Source: Laccaria trichodermophora
Lineage: Eukaryota; Basidiomycota; Agaricomycetes; Agaricales; Hydnangiaceae
Assembly (NCBI GenBank): GCA_018417955.1
Contig: JACTVC010000013.1
Location: 1,076,633 to 1,140,632, forward strand
Length of the DNA: 64,000 nt
Direction: 5' to 3'
The notes beneath the pieces are model-generated. The model was given only the letters and a program-made list of their open reading frames with translations. It ran no database searches and was not told where the DNA came from. Position 1 is the stretch's first letter. Each line of letters opens with the position of its first letter. Below are positions 25,601 through 36,400 of this stretch, in pieces. A program made the translations under genes and the position numbers.

Positions 25601-25924
25601 GCACAATGGGCGGATGGTGACATCGTCCAGCAGCAAGACTTAGATGCGGGTTCACCTGGTTTACTTGGATATTCCAACATCATCTCCTTGCGTCCGAGTT
25701 TGGCGTCGATATCTTCCATGCAGTCGACTTGCTCCTCCATTGTATCCGTCGCTGCGACTCTCACCGAGAACGACGATGAAGATACGCGCATCGTTCGCCG
25801 CTTGTTGTTGAGGAAAATTGAAGCCCAAACGTCTGGGGCGTGGGATGAGGTTGAGAAAGTTGTTGGTTGGCTGAGGGTAGTCAAGGAGGTCGTTCGTGGC
25901 ATCAAGAGAAGAGCATACCTGTAA
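22699..25924 (+). CDS. Ankyrin-repeat / coiled-coil protein, intact copy
   Basis: Eight exons: 22699-22859, 22922-23175, 23235-23275, 23324-23455, 23508-24142, 24197-25376, 25430-25501 and 25556-25924. They sum to 947 codons plus stop without a break. Ankyrin repeats lie at roughly residues 10-190 (GLQRAAAAGDDEGVRQALHL, GMAAWLNMPEVVRLLLEE, YAARDGGLDVVQILLSHGA) and again at about 260-400 (GWSLIHHCVAV, RTPLHILAQSA, DETCIHVAAEHGN). A coiled-coil region (LDELLTETTQQSQTLVQHF, KKKKKLEDKLKELESEQK) and a helical C-terminus follow. The arrangement recalls fungal Ank-plus-coiled-coil cell-cycle regulators, but there is no KilA-N DNA-binding domain, so I assign no role. It is the ancestor-like copy of two pseudogenes in the window. 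Confidence 0.85.
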
Positions 25925-26004
25925 GGATGCTTGGAACAATGAACTGAACTATTAGATTGTAACATTAGTGTACCTTTATTGTATTTACAAAAGTAGCATA
26001 CTGT

Positions 26005-26480
26005 CATACGAACCCTCATCGATCACCATGTACATTACCATCTGCAGAGAATGGGAGGTTGATGTTCCCGAGCAGCCCAGCTTTATCGCACCAGTCATCG
26101 ACGTTCCTTGGTATCGAATATTGGTGCGGAGAGTAACTCAACTAAGCACGCTTTAACGTGCTGGCCCCTGGGGGCAATAGTTGTAACGTCTCTACGCTTA
26201 TTCTACTTCGTTCTTCGGGCTCGACACTATCGAGGATGATATGACTGGCATCCTGGACGCCATATCGAACTATGACGGCTGCGATTCCAACGAGAATGAC
26301 TGCCAGCTCTTGGTCGAATACGATGTCGTTGTCGAGGAAGTCATCTCCTCTCTCCCGGGGCTGCGGGCCTAGTAAGTAGTTTGTATGCCTCTCGACATTC
26401 TGGCGGCATCTATCATGATGAATGGTCGGCAAAGTTGTCGCATGTCTTTTTGTGTCAAGCTTGCGCATGGGGGCCAGACA
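26005..26480 (+). pseudogene. VPS39(antisense)-ERG9 chimeric fragment S1
   Basis: 26005-26200 resembles the 3' end and 3' flank of VPS39 in antisense. The minus strand of 26142-26200 still reads VETLQLLPP, as in VPS39. It then switches to sense squalene-synthase sequence with the first aspartate-rich motif (LDTIEDD-like, about 26220-26240) and the following YDGC and QLLVEYDVVVEEV blocks, before the match ends near 26370. It has no intact frame. Confidence 0.8.
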
Positions 26481-26758
26481 TTCAAATTAAATCTGAGTTT
26501 ACTTGTAGTTGTAGCATTATGTTCGTCTCCAGGGCAAAAGTGACCAATGAGTGACTGTAAATAAATAAATCACAAGAAATCTACTCGGGAGGTGCAACCA
26601 ATAACACTGTGTCGTTTTTTATAGGGCATCTCACAGTTCACTATTTCCGAAGATTCAGATGAGTCGTGCTCACTTGTAAATGTAACCAGCGAAGCATCAA
26701 TCTTGGCTCGACTCGAGATTGCGGGGTTCGGTAGGCGAACTGTTCTCATAGATATTTC

Positions 26759-27603
26759 ATCTACAAGCGGAACAAAAAATAGTTGACGCGTGAAATCGCT
26801 TATAGAAGACAGTTGCTGAGATATGATCTAAAGACCACTGAACCAAAGCCAATGAATCAGATATTGGATTGACTTACCGAGTTCCAAGAAACGGCCGGAC
26901 CGTGTTTCAATTACAATTTTCCTCAAATACTTGAATTGCCCTTCTCGATTTTTGACCCACCAGCCTTCCAAGACACCACCCAAAAAAGCCTCCTCAATAA
27001 AGCATCCTGATTCTCTTAGGAGCGGACCAAGATCAGGGGTATGACAGTTCCCTCGTGACCACCAGACCGAAAGGCAGTGTGCAAGTTCATGCAAGAGGAC
27101 GGCAATATAAGTAGCAATTATCTGGGAAGGGTGAATTCGTTTTTTATAGGGTGCAGCTTTCTGCATAGATGGTTGGTAATTAACACTCAATCGTAAGAAG
27201 AACCGCCACTCACCGTTGATAGCTTTAGGCATTTTGCCAGCCGGTATGCAATTTGGATGTTACGATCACAGGCAGCGTTGACGCCTACGTTTGTGTTGCC
27301 CAACTCAAATCCTGCACCGCCTTCAGAGGTTATTAATTGCACGTTCGGGAAGCGATGCGTGAAGAAGTAACAAATATCATCGTCATCGGGACGTCGGGAC
27401 TGAGCTTTATCAAGCTTTGGTTCGGCGTTCAGGGCCTGGTACATGTGATGGAGGAGGTTTAGGAAAGGTTCTCTGAGGGTTGCATTTTGGCGGAGCGAGT
27501 GGCGGACTCTCTTTGTGAGCAATACAATCGGCATGTATCGCCCCGAAAGTGTAACATCTCGTGCATTATGTCCATCTTTTGCGACGATTACCTGGAAAGG
27601 CAT
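26759..27603 (-). CDS. Zincin-like metalloprotease-fold protein
   Basis: Exon 1 is 27214-27603 (ATG at 27603). Exon 2 starts at 27160 and carries IIATYIAVLLHELAHCLSVW with the HExxH zinc motif (HELAH). About 24 residues further comes RESGCFIEEAFLGG, which can supply the third ligand. A donor after GRFLEL suggests a short third exon ending near 26759. Otherwise the frame stops at 26828. The N-terminal part has no signal peptide, so the protein is probably intracellular. Small zincin-like proteins with this HELAH-x(~24)-E-x-G layout are common in Agaricomycetes with unknown substrate. It sits between two ERG9 relics. Confidence 0.65.
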
Positions 27604-27742
27604 GATAGGGAGTAGTGGTAGGATGTGATAGAGGTGAATAGGAGTTCTTCTGTTTCAAAGCTGACCTCAACCTGATAGGGAGTAGTGGTAGGATGTGATA
27701 GAGGCGAAAAGGAGTTCTTCTGTTTCAACGCTGACCTCAACC
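27603..27742. repeat. 70-bp tandem direct duplication
   Basis: Two copies, 27603-27672 and 27673-27742, differ at only a few positions. The first copy abuts the ATG of the zincin-like gene, so the duplication lies in its promoter or 5' leader. Confidence 0.9.
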
Positions 27743-28259
27743 AATGGAATAACTCGCACCAAACAAGCTCGATCTTGGCCTGACATTCCAGGAAAGCCCT
27801 CCGCGAAACTGTACGTGATGAATATTGAATGAGCCTGTTTTTTCGTGTTGTAAAGCTTGTAAAGCTGATCGTGTTTAAGGACGGGGAACACTGAATGAGC
27901 TGTTGAATGGCTATTCGTCCGCCGGTGTTTCGCTCGAAGGAGAGGGGCTCTCAAACATCTTGCGAAATACGAAGTCTCAATACTGAATTTAAGAAGTGGT
28001 CAATATGATCTTATACGGACACGATAGTTACCAGCTTACCTTGTAATCCATATGGAAGCCGTTAGCGACAGTATACGGAAGAAGTCTCGGTTCGATAGCC
28101 AGAGCTAGGGGAAATTGTGGCATTACTGGCCTATGTATGGGTTAGATGCTGTAAACCCGTGCTTCAACCCGAAGCGCCTACCCTGCTGCAGAATGGGATA
28201 GTTCATAGGGGTGTCACGTGTTGGAATTGTGAAGTTTATCCCAGTCTGTAGGGGATGGT
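27743..28259. other. Intergenic, nothing recognised
   Basis: Upstream flank of the zincin-like gene. Short frames only. Confidence 0.4.
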
Positions 28260-29760
28260 TAATTTTGATCAGCCTGGTCATCGACGTTTCTTCGTATCGA
28301 ATATTGGTGCGCAGACTCAGTAACTCAATGAAGCACGCTTTAACGTGCTTCTGGCAACAGTTGTAATGTCACTACGGTGTTAAGCCATATTTTATACCTC
28401 GTCCTTCGTGGGCATCGAGGGTGATATGGCCATCCCAGACGCCATCAAGCAGCCTGCGCGTTCCACATCCACACCGTCACGACTGGGTGGAACTATGACG
28501 ACTGCGGTCCCAACGAGAATGACCGCCAGCTCTTGGTCGAATACGATGTTGTTGTCGAGGAAGTCACCTCCTCTCTCCCGAGTACGTTTTCTTCCCCTCA
28601 CGTATCACTACCAAACCCTGACTTTTCTTCAGGTACAAGTCCATCATCAGCGACATCGCCCAAAAAATGGAAATCGGCATGGCAGACTATGCCCACAAAG
28701 CAGTTGCAAGCACCACCGGCTCCATCTACCTCTTCACCATCTCCGAACACAATCTCTACTGCCACTACGTCGCCGACCTCGTCGGCAAAGGCCTCTCCCG
28801 CATCTTCACGACCTCAAAGAAGGAATTCCTGGCTTGGCTCCCAACTCCAACTCTTGGTCTCCTCCAAAAAACCAATATCATCCGGGACTTTCGTGAAGGC
28901 GTCGATCAGCAACGGTATTTCTCGCCCCGCGAGATTTGAGGAAAGGAGGAGTATGGGTTTAACAAGATGGAGGACCTTTATGAGCCTGCAGCTTTGGAAC
29001 AAGCGACGTGGGCGCAGAGTGCGATGGTGCTGGATGCGTTGAGGCATGCGTGTGATTCGTTGGGATTTCGAAGAACCAGAGTGTGTTTGATTTTTGTGCG
29101 ATCCCGCTGACGATGGCGATCGCTTCGCTCGAGTTGAACCCTGCGATGTTTCAGAGCAATATTGAAATTCGGAAGGCTACTGCTGCTTCGGTGCGTGTTT
29201 TCTTCTTCTACTTCTTTACTCATTACCCCGCAGCTCATAATGCGTTCTGGGACCCCTAAAGAAGTCGGCCTAATCTTCCGCCATTACGCACACAAGATCC
29301 GTGCAAAAGCAGGCCCTGCTGGTCCTATTTTTTCGGATATCAGTAGCCTGCGGAAAGGTACGTCTTTCCTCCTTCCTCCCTCCCTCCCCCCCTTCCCTCC
29401 TTGTCTTCCTTCCTCCCCCCCCCTCTCCTCCTTCCTCCTCCATTTCTTCCTCTCTCTTCCCTCTTACTAACCCACCCCTCCCTCGCAGATCGAACAATGG
29501 CTAGAACACAAGTACCCCTCCTTCATCCACCTCAGCTGCCAACAAGGCGACACAACAGTAACGCTCGGCGCACGCGACGCACGTACCCGCATCATATCAC
29601 TTGAAAAAGCGTTCGATGCACAGCTAGCAAAGAAGAAGCTCGTGAGGATTTGCGGAACGGCTTGCAATTGGCTGCTGCAGGCAAGCGGAACGGCTTGGCT
29701 GGCTGTGTCGAGCGGGGGTAGGGAGAGACGACCTCAATGTTATTGCGATGTTTAGCTTTA
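28260..29760 (+). pseudogene. VPS39(antisense)-ERG9 chimeric fragment S2, longest squalene synthase relic
   Basis: 28284-28375 is the same antisense VPS39-derived segment as in S1. From about 28395 it becomes squalene synthase (farnesyl-diphosphate farnesyltransferase): MEIGMADYAHKAV, IYLFTISEHNLYCHYVADLV, KGLSRIF, the second aspartate motif region QKTNIIRDFREGVDQQR, WAQSAMVLDALRHACDSL, MRSGTPKEVGLIFRHYA, and the C-terminal IEQWLEHKYPSFIHLS and QQGDTTVTL. It is disrupted by a TGA where Trp is expected after SPREI, by frame changes near 28400 and 29060, and it lacks the N-terminal exons. The introns are still recognisable, so it is a DNA-level copy rather than a retrocopy. Confidence 0.9.
29359..29487. 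repeat. Polypyrimidine low-complexity tract
   Basis: A run of C/T (TCC, CCCT, CTTCC units) occupies a former ERG9 intron, ending at a CAG acceptor near 29489. Confidence 0.85.
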
Positions 29761-30389
29761 CGGTGGTTTATTTTATTTTGAAGTTGAGTGGGGAGGGGAA
29801 TGAGGATGTTCTGAAGCTGGATTAGGTCTTTGGGAAGTAGGGGAAGGGAGAATGGGAGAATCTATAGTAGCGTTTTTATATCATTTATCTCGTTGGACGT
29901 TGTTGGTTCGGTTCATTCTTGTACATTTACATAGGCATTGTTGGTGCTGCCGAGAAGGTCGTTTTATTGCAATTGGGCAATCTTGACATCCTAAAACAAT
30001 GCAAGGCCCGGAAGCTAGTCTTCTCGAATCCAATTTACAAAAGAGAAATCGTGTTCGGCTTTTCTATGGCATCTTTCGAACGGGGAGGCACGAGTTCAGC
30101 GATCAGCAAGGGTATGACTACTGTACAGGCCGACAAAATTTCCACACCAGACTAAGTATGAGCCAACCAGGCTCGAACAGAGGACCTACAAAACCCGCGT
30201 GCTTTCATGTTCGTCGTGGGCAAATTGGGCTTGAAAACCTACCATAGCTTGGTTGGGGGGTCTTTGAAAGGTTTATATGTTGGAAGTTCCATTTGAGTCA
30301 AGGGGAATGAAGTTGTATGAAGGGGAGAACGGAAGTAAAGTTCGGAGTATGAAGTGACGTCACTCCTTTGGCTGACTTGTAACCAAACA
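29761..30389. other. Intergenic, nothing certain
   Basis: 3' flank of the ERG9 relic and promoter of the GTPase gene. Around 30150-30250 (minus) there is a weak tRNA-like T-loop (GTTCGAGCC), but stems do not pair, so it is not called. Confidence 0.4.
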
Positions 30390-33100
30390 ATGGTGCTCAC
30401 CTGCGCGCTTATCGTGCTTCTTCATCACTTCTACCATCTCAAGCGTCCCATCGAGAAATGCCTCTTTCCGGTACTGAAATTCAACCAATGGAGGATATTG
30501 AATGACAACAGGCACAAGCAGAACACATCAGAGAGCGGACCGGGCGTTTTCGTGTCCTTATCATTGGCCGTGCCAATGCGGGGAAGACAACCATCCTCCA
30601 GCGAGTTTGCAATACAACAGAACAGCCAAAAATTTTCAATCGGAAGGGTCGCAAGGTATTCCATGTTCTAGCTATCATCATCTATCATTATTGATGTGGA
30701 CAGATTGACTTCTCGACACTCAATCCATCTGCACAGGTAATGTGGATCTACCATCACTATCACTTTTTACTGAAGTTGTGGTAGAGAGGGGAGCATGATA
30801 TTGAGAATGAAATGATATTTGAGAGTAATGAGGCATTTGCCTTTCATGACTCATGTGGCTTTGAAGCAGGCAGAACATCTGAGCTGGATGAAGTTAAGGA
30901 GTTTGTGAAAAAATGTTCAACCAAGAAGAACATGAGAGATCATGTACATGTAATTTGGTAAGTGACTGAGTGGTAACAATAAAGTGCATCTGAATACATC
31001 CTGTATAGGTACTGCATCCCAATCAATGATGAAGCCAGACCAATTACAAGGGCAGAGTTGAATTTCTTTGCTGAGTGTGGGACTGGTAAAGGTATGGAAA
31101 CCATTGATAACCTTTTGAATCTAACCTTTTCCTTTTGTGCACAGTTCCTGTCATTGTCTTGTTTACAAAAGCAGACATGCTTGATGCCCAAACCATTGAA
31201 CGTCTGGTTGATACTGGAATGAATGTTGAAGATGCTGCAATTAAAGCTCCAGAAGAATCAGTTGCTAGGTTTCAAGAACAGTTTGGTCAGCAACTCTATA
31301 AGAAAAAGTATCCCCCCAAGGAACATGTGTATTTTCGAGGTGTAGCAAATTCATTTATTTGTAGGTTTCAAATTAATTTCATTCAACAGACATGCAAAAT
31401 TCTACAAGTGACTGCAGTGAGCTGCTGAGGAAGACAGCAGCTACTCTCTTGGATGATACAATCTTGCAGCTTTTTCTGACAGTGCAGAAAAATAATCTGT
31501 CTCTGTCAATTGAATATGGGATTACAAGGTAGTTACTTCATGTTTAATCATACAAAACTAAATTACTAATTGTCAAGAATAATAGAGTTGTATTTTCAAG
31601 ATGGAAATTATTCAAAAGAAAGAGAGAGTGGAGGGAGATAGTTGAGAAGGTGTTCCATTATTTTCTACATACGGTATGTAAAACTTACCTAACTATGCAG
31701 CTATAGAATGAAATGATATATTTCAAAAGGATGTAAGCCAATGTTCAGGTGATCTCAACTAGATATTAACAAAGATGGGCTTTGGTTATAAACAGAATGT
31801 AAGTTCATATTTTGCTGCTCATCCTCTGATGCTGACAAGAGAATGCTCTGGGCTTTGAACAGTTTGTAAGTCAGCAGCTAGCTGGCCCTTCCTGGTTGTT
31901 GCTGACAAGAGCATGCTCTGGGTTTTGAACAGTGGGTAAGTCAGCATCTGGCTGGCCCTTCCTGGTTGTTGCTCACAAGAGCATGCTCTGGGTTTTGAAC
32001 AGGATGTAAGTCAGCATCTGGCTGGCCCTTCCTGCTTGTTGCTGACAAGAGCATGCTCTGGGTTTTGAACAGTGGGTAAGTAAGCATCTGGCTGGCCCCT
32101 CCTGCTTGTTGCTGACAAGAGCATGCCCTGGGTTTTGAACAGCGTGTAAGTCAGCATCTGGCTGGCCTTTCCTGCTTGTTGCTGACAAGAGCATGGTCTG
32201 GGTTTTGAACAGGGCGTAAGTCAGCATCTGCCTGCCCCTTCCTGCTTGTTGCTGACAAGAGCATGCTCTGGGTTTTGAACAGGGCGTAAGTCAGCATCTG
32301 CCTGCCCCTTCCTGCTTGTTGCTGACAAGAGCCTGCTCTTTGTTTTGAACAGAGGGTAAGTAACTATCTGGCTGGCCCCTCCTGCTTGTTGCTGACAAGA
32401 GCATGCTCTGGGTTTTGAACAGAATGTAAGTCAGCATCTGGCTGGCCTTTCCTGCTCGTTGCTGACAAGAACATGACTCATATTTTAAATAGCATGTAAG
32501 TCTCAGCCTTCTTCAGCTTTCATTCTACTAAGAATGATGAGATTGTGAGTTCACTTGTGAATTTTTTAACAAAACTTCTATGCTACTGTACTTCTGCAAA
32601 TAGCCTGTAAGTAATTTTATTTTTTATTCCAATTTTTCTTTTTATGAATAGCAATTAATTTACATGAACTGAACCAATCACTATTTCTAGGTCAAGGACA
32701 TCCTCAATGAAACAAACTGGCCTTTTGTAAATCTTCACTGTGTCAATGTTATGCAGTATTCTGACTACAACATAATTACACCCAGATCGGTGATGCCAAA
32801 ACTTTTGGAGATATTGCTTTTCTATGTATTGGTATGTTTTCATTTCTGACCACTCCATCATAACTACTACTTCACTGCTTAGTCACAGCTATCATTGCAG
32901 AGCACTCATATTTTCTGTGGGAACAAAAGCCTTCAGCATCTTCCACCCCTGTCAGATTAGCCATTCAAAAGCTGAACTCATCTGTTGACTTGAATCATAT
33001 CAAAACTGCCATTGAGAAGGCATCTCATCTTAAAACCCAGGATCAGAAGCATGCACTGGTAAAGATTGCTCTGGACAATCGTCTTTGTGAGTCTCTAAAC
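30390..33100 (+). CDS. P-loop GTPase-like protein of a fungal-expanded family
   Basis: Exons 30512-30655, 30704-30736, 30785-30957, 31009-31091, 31145-31339, 31390-31528, 31586-31673, a tract of 3-nt candidate microexons, 32691-32831, then about 32883-33087. Walker A/G1 is IGRANAGKTT. FHDSCGF is the G3-like loop and LFTKAD is G4. A C-terminal helical segment follows, with a hydrophobic stretch (LLEILLFYVL). The body is strikingly AT-rich compared with its neighbours. The start is unclear. The ATG at 30458 reads into an in-frame TGA at 30503 before the Walker exon, so either a mutation occurred or the ATG at 30390 plus an intron is used. Joining the last two exons also needs a one-base frame correction. 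It may therefore be a recent pseudogene. Confidence 0.7.
31730..32606 (+). repeat. Tandem 70-bp array with 3-nt candidate microexons between splice sites
   Basis: Thirteen positions have the form acceptor AG, three bases, then donor GTAAG. The triplets lie at 31730, 31796, 31863, 31933, 32003, 32073, 32143, 32213, 32283, 32353, 32423, 32493 and 32604. From 31863 to 32493 the spacing is exactly 70 bp. Flanks (TTTTGAACAG and GTAAGTCAGC) are conserved while the triplets vary: GAT, AAT, TTT, TGG, GAT, TGG, CGT, GGC, GGC, AGG, AAT, CAT, CCT. None is a stop. The exon before (ending 31673) and after (32691) are both phase 0. Confidence 0.85.
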
Positions 33101-33419
33101 TTTCAAGCCTTTCAAAGTCATTGTCTCATTTATTTAATTTAGCTTTATAAAAATATCAAATCATCCTTCCAAGTGATACTTACCACCATTATGATACTTT
33201 TGCCAATTGTTCTAAAAAAGAGTGTGTTATCTAATGAAAACAAAGTCAAGGATGGTCAAATTCACTAGCTTTTCCAGTTTTCAAGTTCCTACAGATGCCT
33301 ACTGTGATGCAAACCCTCATCAATCATATATACCATATGAGAGAATGGGAGACAGATCTTCTCAATCATCATTACACCAGTCACCATCAATGGTCCTTCA
33401 AATGCCACAAAAACAACTC

Positions 33420-36400
33420 TCAACATTGATAATGGGTAACTTCGCCACTAAAAAATAAGGTAAGAATTACTTTGCAGACTGCAATAATTGGAAATATACC
33501 GAGGGGCATGAACCGCGATAACACTATTCCCTATTTGCTTGTGACATTGCGGGCAGCTGTGACGATATATCAGCACGGAAAATGATGTTTTGGACGATCC
33601 CAACCCACATCCGACTATCAGTCACCTTGACCCTCTTGCTCTGCAACACCATCAGCTTTCTCGAAACTTGATCTTTCCTCGCTTTGCTGATCTGGCTAAC
33701 AACTTTGGTATCGAATATTGGCGCACGAAGCGATTCTATCAAGAATGCTTTAACGTCCTGGGTCGTAACTAGAGGAGGTAACAACTGTAACGTCTCTACG
33801 GCGTCGAGTTGGGGATTGTGTCGACTGATTAGGTCGAGAGCGGGCTGCAACAAATCCGTTGATGTTTCGACCGTGGGTCGCAGATAGATCCGGCACAATG
33901 TGAGGAATACACTGCTTGATTCTGTGCCAGGTTGATAAACACGTTTACAGTACCTTGTGGCTGGTTTGAATAACAGTTAAAGGAGATAAGTCGATGGACT
34001 CACTGTTCCGCTTTCAAGTAATCATGTAAACGGTAGACGTACAGCTCAAGAGCTTGGTCATGCCGCCCCAGTCGCCCAAGAAGGATGGCTCTTGCTTCAT
34101 AGAGATCTGAACAGAAGACTCAGTTTTAATTGACCAACAGAGATCAGAAAGGGTGTTACCTGTAGACGAGGGCAAACCAAACAGCCTATCAACACCAAGT
34201 CGATCGTTTGTATCCACAAAGCTGAGTAGCTTTGTGTACGCTTCCTTGCGTTGGAGAGGTGCCGAGTGACCCGATGGGAATGCTTCCTCGGAGCTTGGTC
34301 GCAATGCTCGAGGTGAATGATGGTGATTCTCCGCTAGCGTACAAACAGTCATGTATCTACTGCGAAACTCTTGCCAAACACAACCAAACATGCATCCTAC
34401 AGTGTTGGAGTGTCGAGACCCGACACTCCAGCGTGTTTCTAAACCAAAAGGTCAGATCAGTTGCCAAAAATTGACGCACAAGACTTACTCTCATCACCTC
34501 TCTTCCCCGCAGTAACCGTCATGCTGAAGTAAAGCTCTGCTAACCGATCGTGGAACGCAGGATTCCCTTCTTGCAAGGTATTGGGCTGCTAATTTCGGGT
34601 CGATCTTCTCCAAGTAATCTGTAACGGATTGTCATGGAAGTTCTACGTCTTCTGATGTAAATATCTACGCCAAGTTGAGGACATTGTTAGAGTGGAAAGA
34701 AGTCGAATCCGTACCTTGAATGCAAGGTTCTTATCAATGCTGAAAACCCATCTTGATGACTCGAAAATCTGCTTAATATGTTCAGGGCCCAGCTTCTGCA
34801 AGTACGTGATAGAAGGCTCCAGCTTGTCTTCCATGTCTGTCTCCTTTTCACTCAATCTACGTCCTTCCTTAGAGAGAGATCGGGAACGAACAGCATGGTT
34901 AAGAACTTACTCTCGCAAGAGACCCAACGCCTTTGCATGCATGCCTTTCCCATGATAAAGGTCCCGAAGTTCCGCATATTTCTAAAGAAGTCAACATCCA
35001 ACTAAATACACAAAATCGCAATGACGACAAACCTGACGCGCCCTCAAATCCTCCTCAACCTCGGAAACCTCACACCAATTCGCAATGCGGCACAACGAGC
35101 TCAGCAAAGTCGGTCGAATGATCAAATACGACTTGTACAGCGCCGTGTCCACGATCTGCGCGAACCGGAGAAGCTGTTCAGGAGTGAGAGCGGATAGAGG
35201 TGCGTTAGGGAGGGTGAACAGGTCTTCGACGGTGGTAGTTGAGAGCGGTGGGTATTTCTCCGCTTGGGTCTGAGGTGTGATGTTGACTACTTCCAACGCA
35301 GCTTTGAGCTTCGGTCGACGATCGGCTAGGTATCGTACAAGTGTCTCTACTGATCGATGGAGATCATCTATTCGTGTCAAAGCATTAAAAAGAGTTATGG
35401 TATTACCTGGGGTAAAGACTCACCGTGAAGAACAAACTTCCGTTTACTAATAACGGACGCGGTTTCATCGTCTTTAGCTGCAGACGGCATGAACATCCCC
35501 AACCCCGTCTTCCGTATTCGGCCCCCAATAGAGCCCGTACCACTGCTTATCGTATCCAGCAAATCAGTGGCCGCTCTCTCATGTCCTGGCTTCTCAATGT
35601 CGTCCACTTTAATCGAGTCTTGAGAATCATCCGGGTCGATGGGAGCAGGTCCTCCATACAACGGGATCCAACCGTCTTGAGGGACAGATAGTCGGCCTGC
35701 AACAGCATCAGGGTATAGAGCGACGACTTTGGCTGGGTTGAAATCCAGCTCGATGAATGTGTCGATGGCCGCATCAAATTTGGACTCGCGGAATTGGGCA
35801 ACGGCATTCAAAGCGCGGATCTTTATTCGCCTTTGACCCTATGAGTTCAATGTCAAGAGTCTGGGGACAAAAAAAGGCTATGTTCACCCACCTTATCTGG
35901 AAGCAAAGCCTCGTCGATCGTATCAAGAAGCGCCAATGCATCGGAGTATTTTCCCGCAAGCACCAACTCGTCGATCTGCTCTGACCAAGACTTCATACTG
36001 AACTGCCATATGGAACTGCCCTCTGCGGCAGCGGCCGTACGATCCGTAGGCGTCGTCATCAATAAGAGAGGGAATTTGGCAGAGGAAGATGTTGTCATTA
36101 AACGTATTGCAGCGTTCGAAGGGGGTTGAACGGCGGAGGAACTGGGTGTTGTGGGGCTTGAATAAGGGAACAGCAGAGTTTGACGGATTTGAAGGGAGAG
36201 AGAGGAGCGGATCTGGACGACGGCGGATGGTATAAAGGATGGTTGGGTTTGGGTGGTACCAATGGGTGGAGAGGATTCAGCTTGGGATATTGGGACTGTT
36301 CCGGGTGGAAAGATGGAAAATATGTAAGGACTGACAATGGCTATTGAAGGAACGCGTCAACGAAAGAGGGAAGATATGTTTCGTAAAAGGCTTACCCAAC

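Larger units (their letters stand above)
22315..26480 (+). repeat. Segmental duplication, unit A
   Basis: From the shared motif ATGCTCGGTCCTGTG onward this ~4.2-kb stretch aligns collinearly, in the same orientation, with 37697 to about 41700. The match covers promoter, ankyrin gene, its 3' flank and the start of the VPS39-ERG9 chimera. Unit A keeps the ankyrin gene intact. Unit B does not. Confidence 0.85.

Noticed and set aside
30150..30250. Possible minus-strand tRNA (GTTCGAGCC T-loop-like motif)
   Set aside because: T-stem and acceptor bases do not pair and no D-arm consensus lies at the right distance.
31973..32227. Repeated LLTHALFKTQ-type minus-strand peptide
   Set aside because: Only the antisense translation of the 70-bp array. 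No start or independent support.
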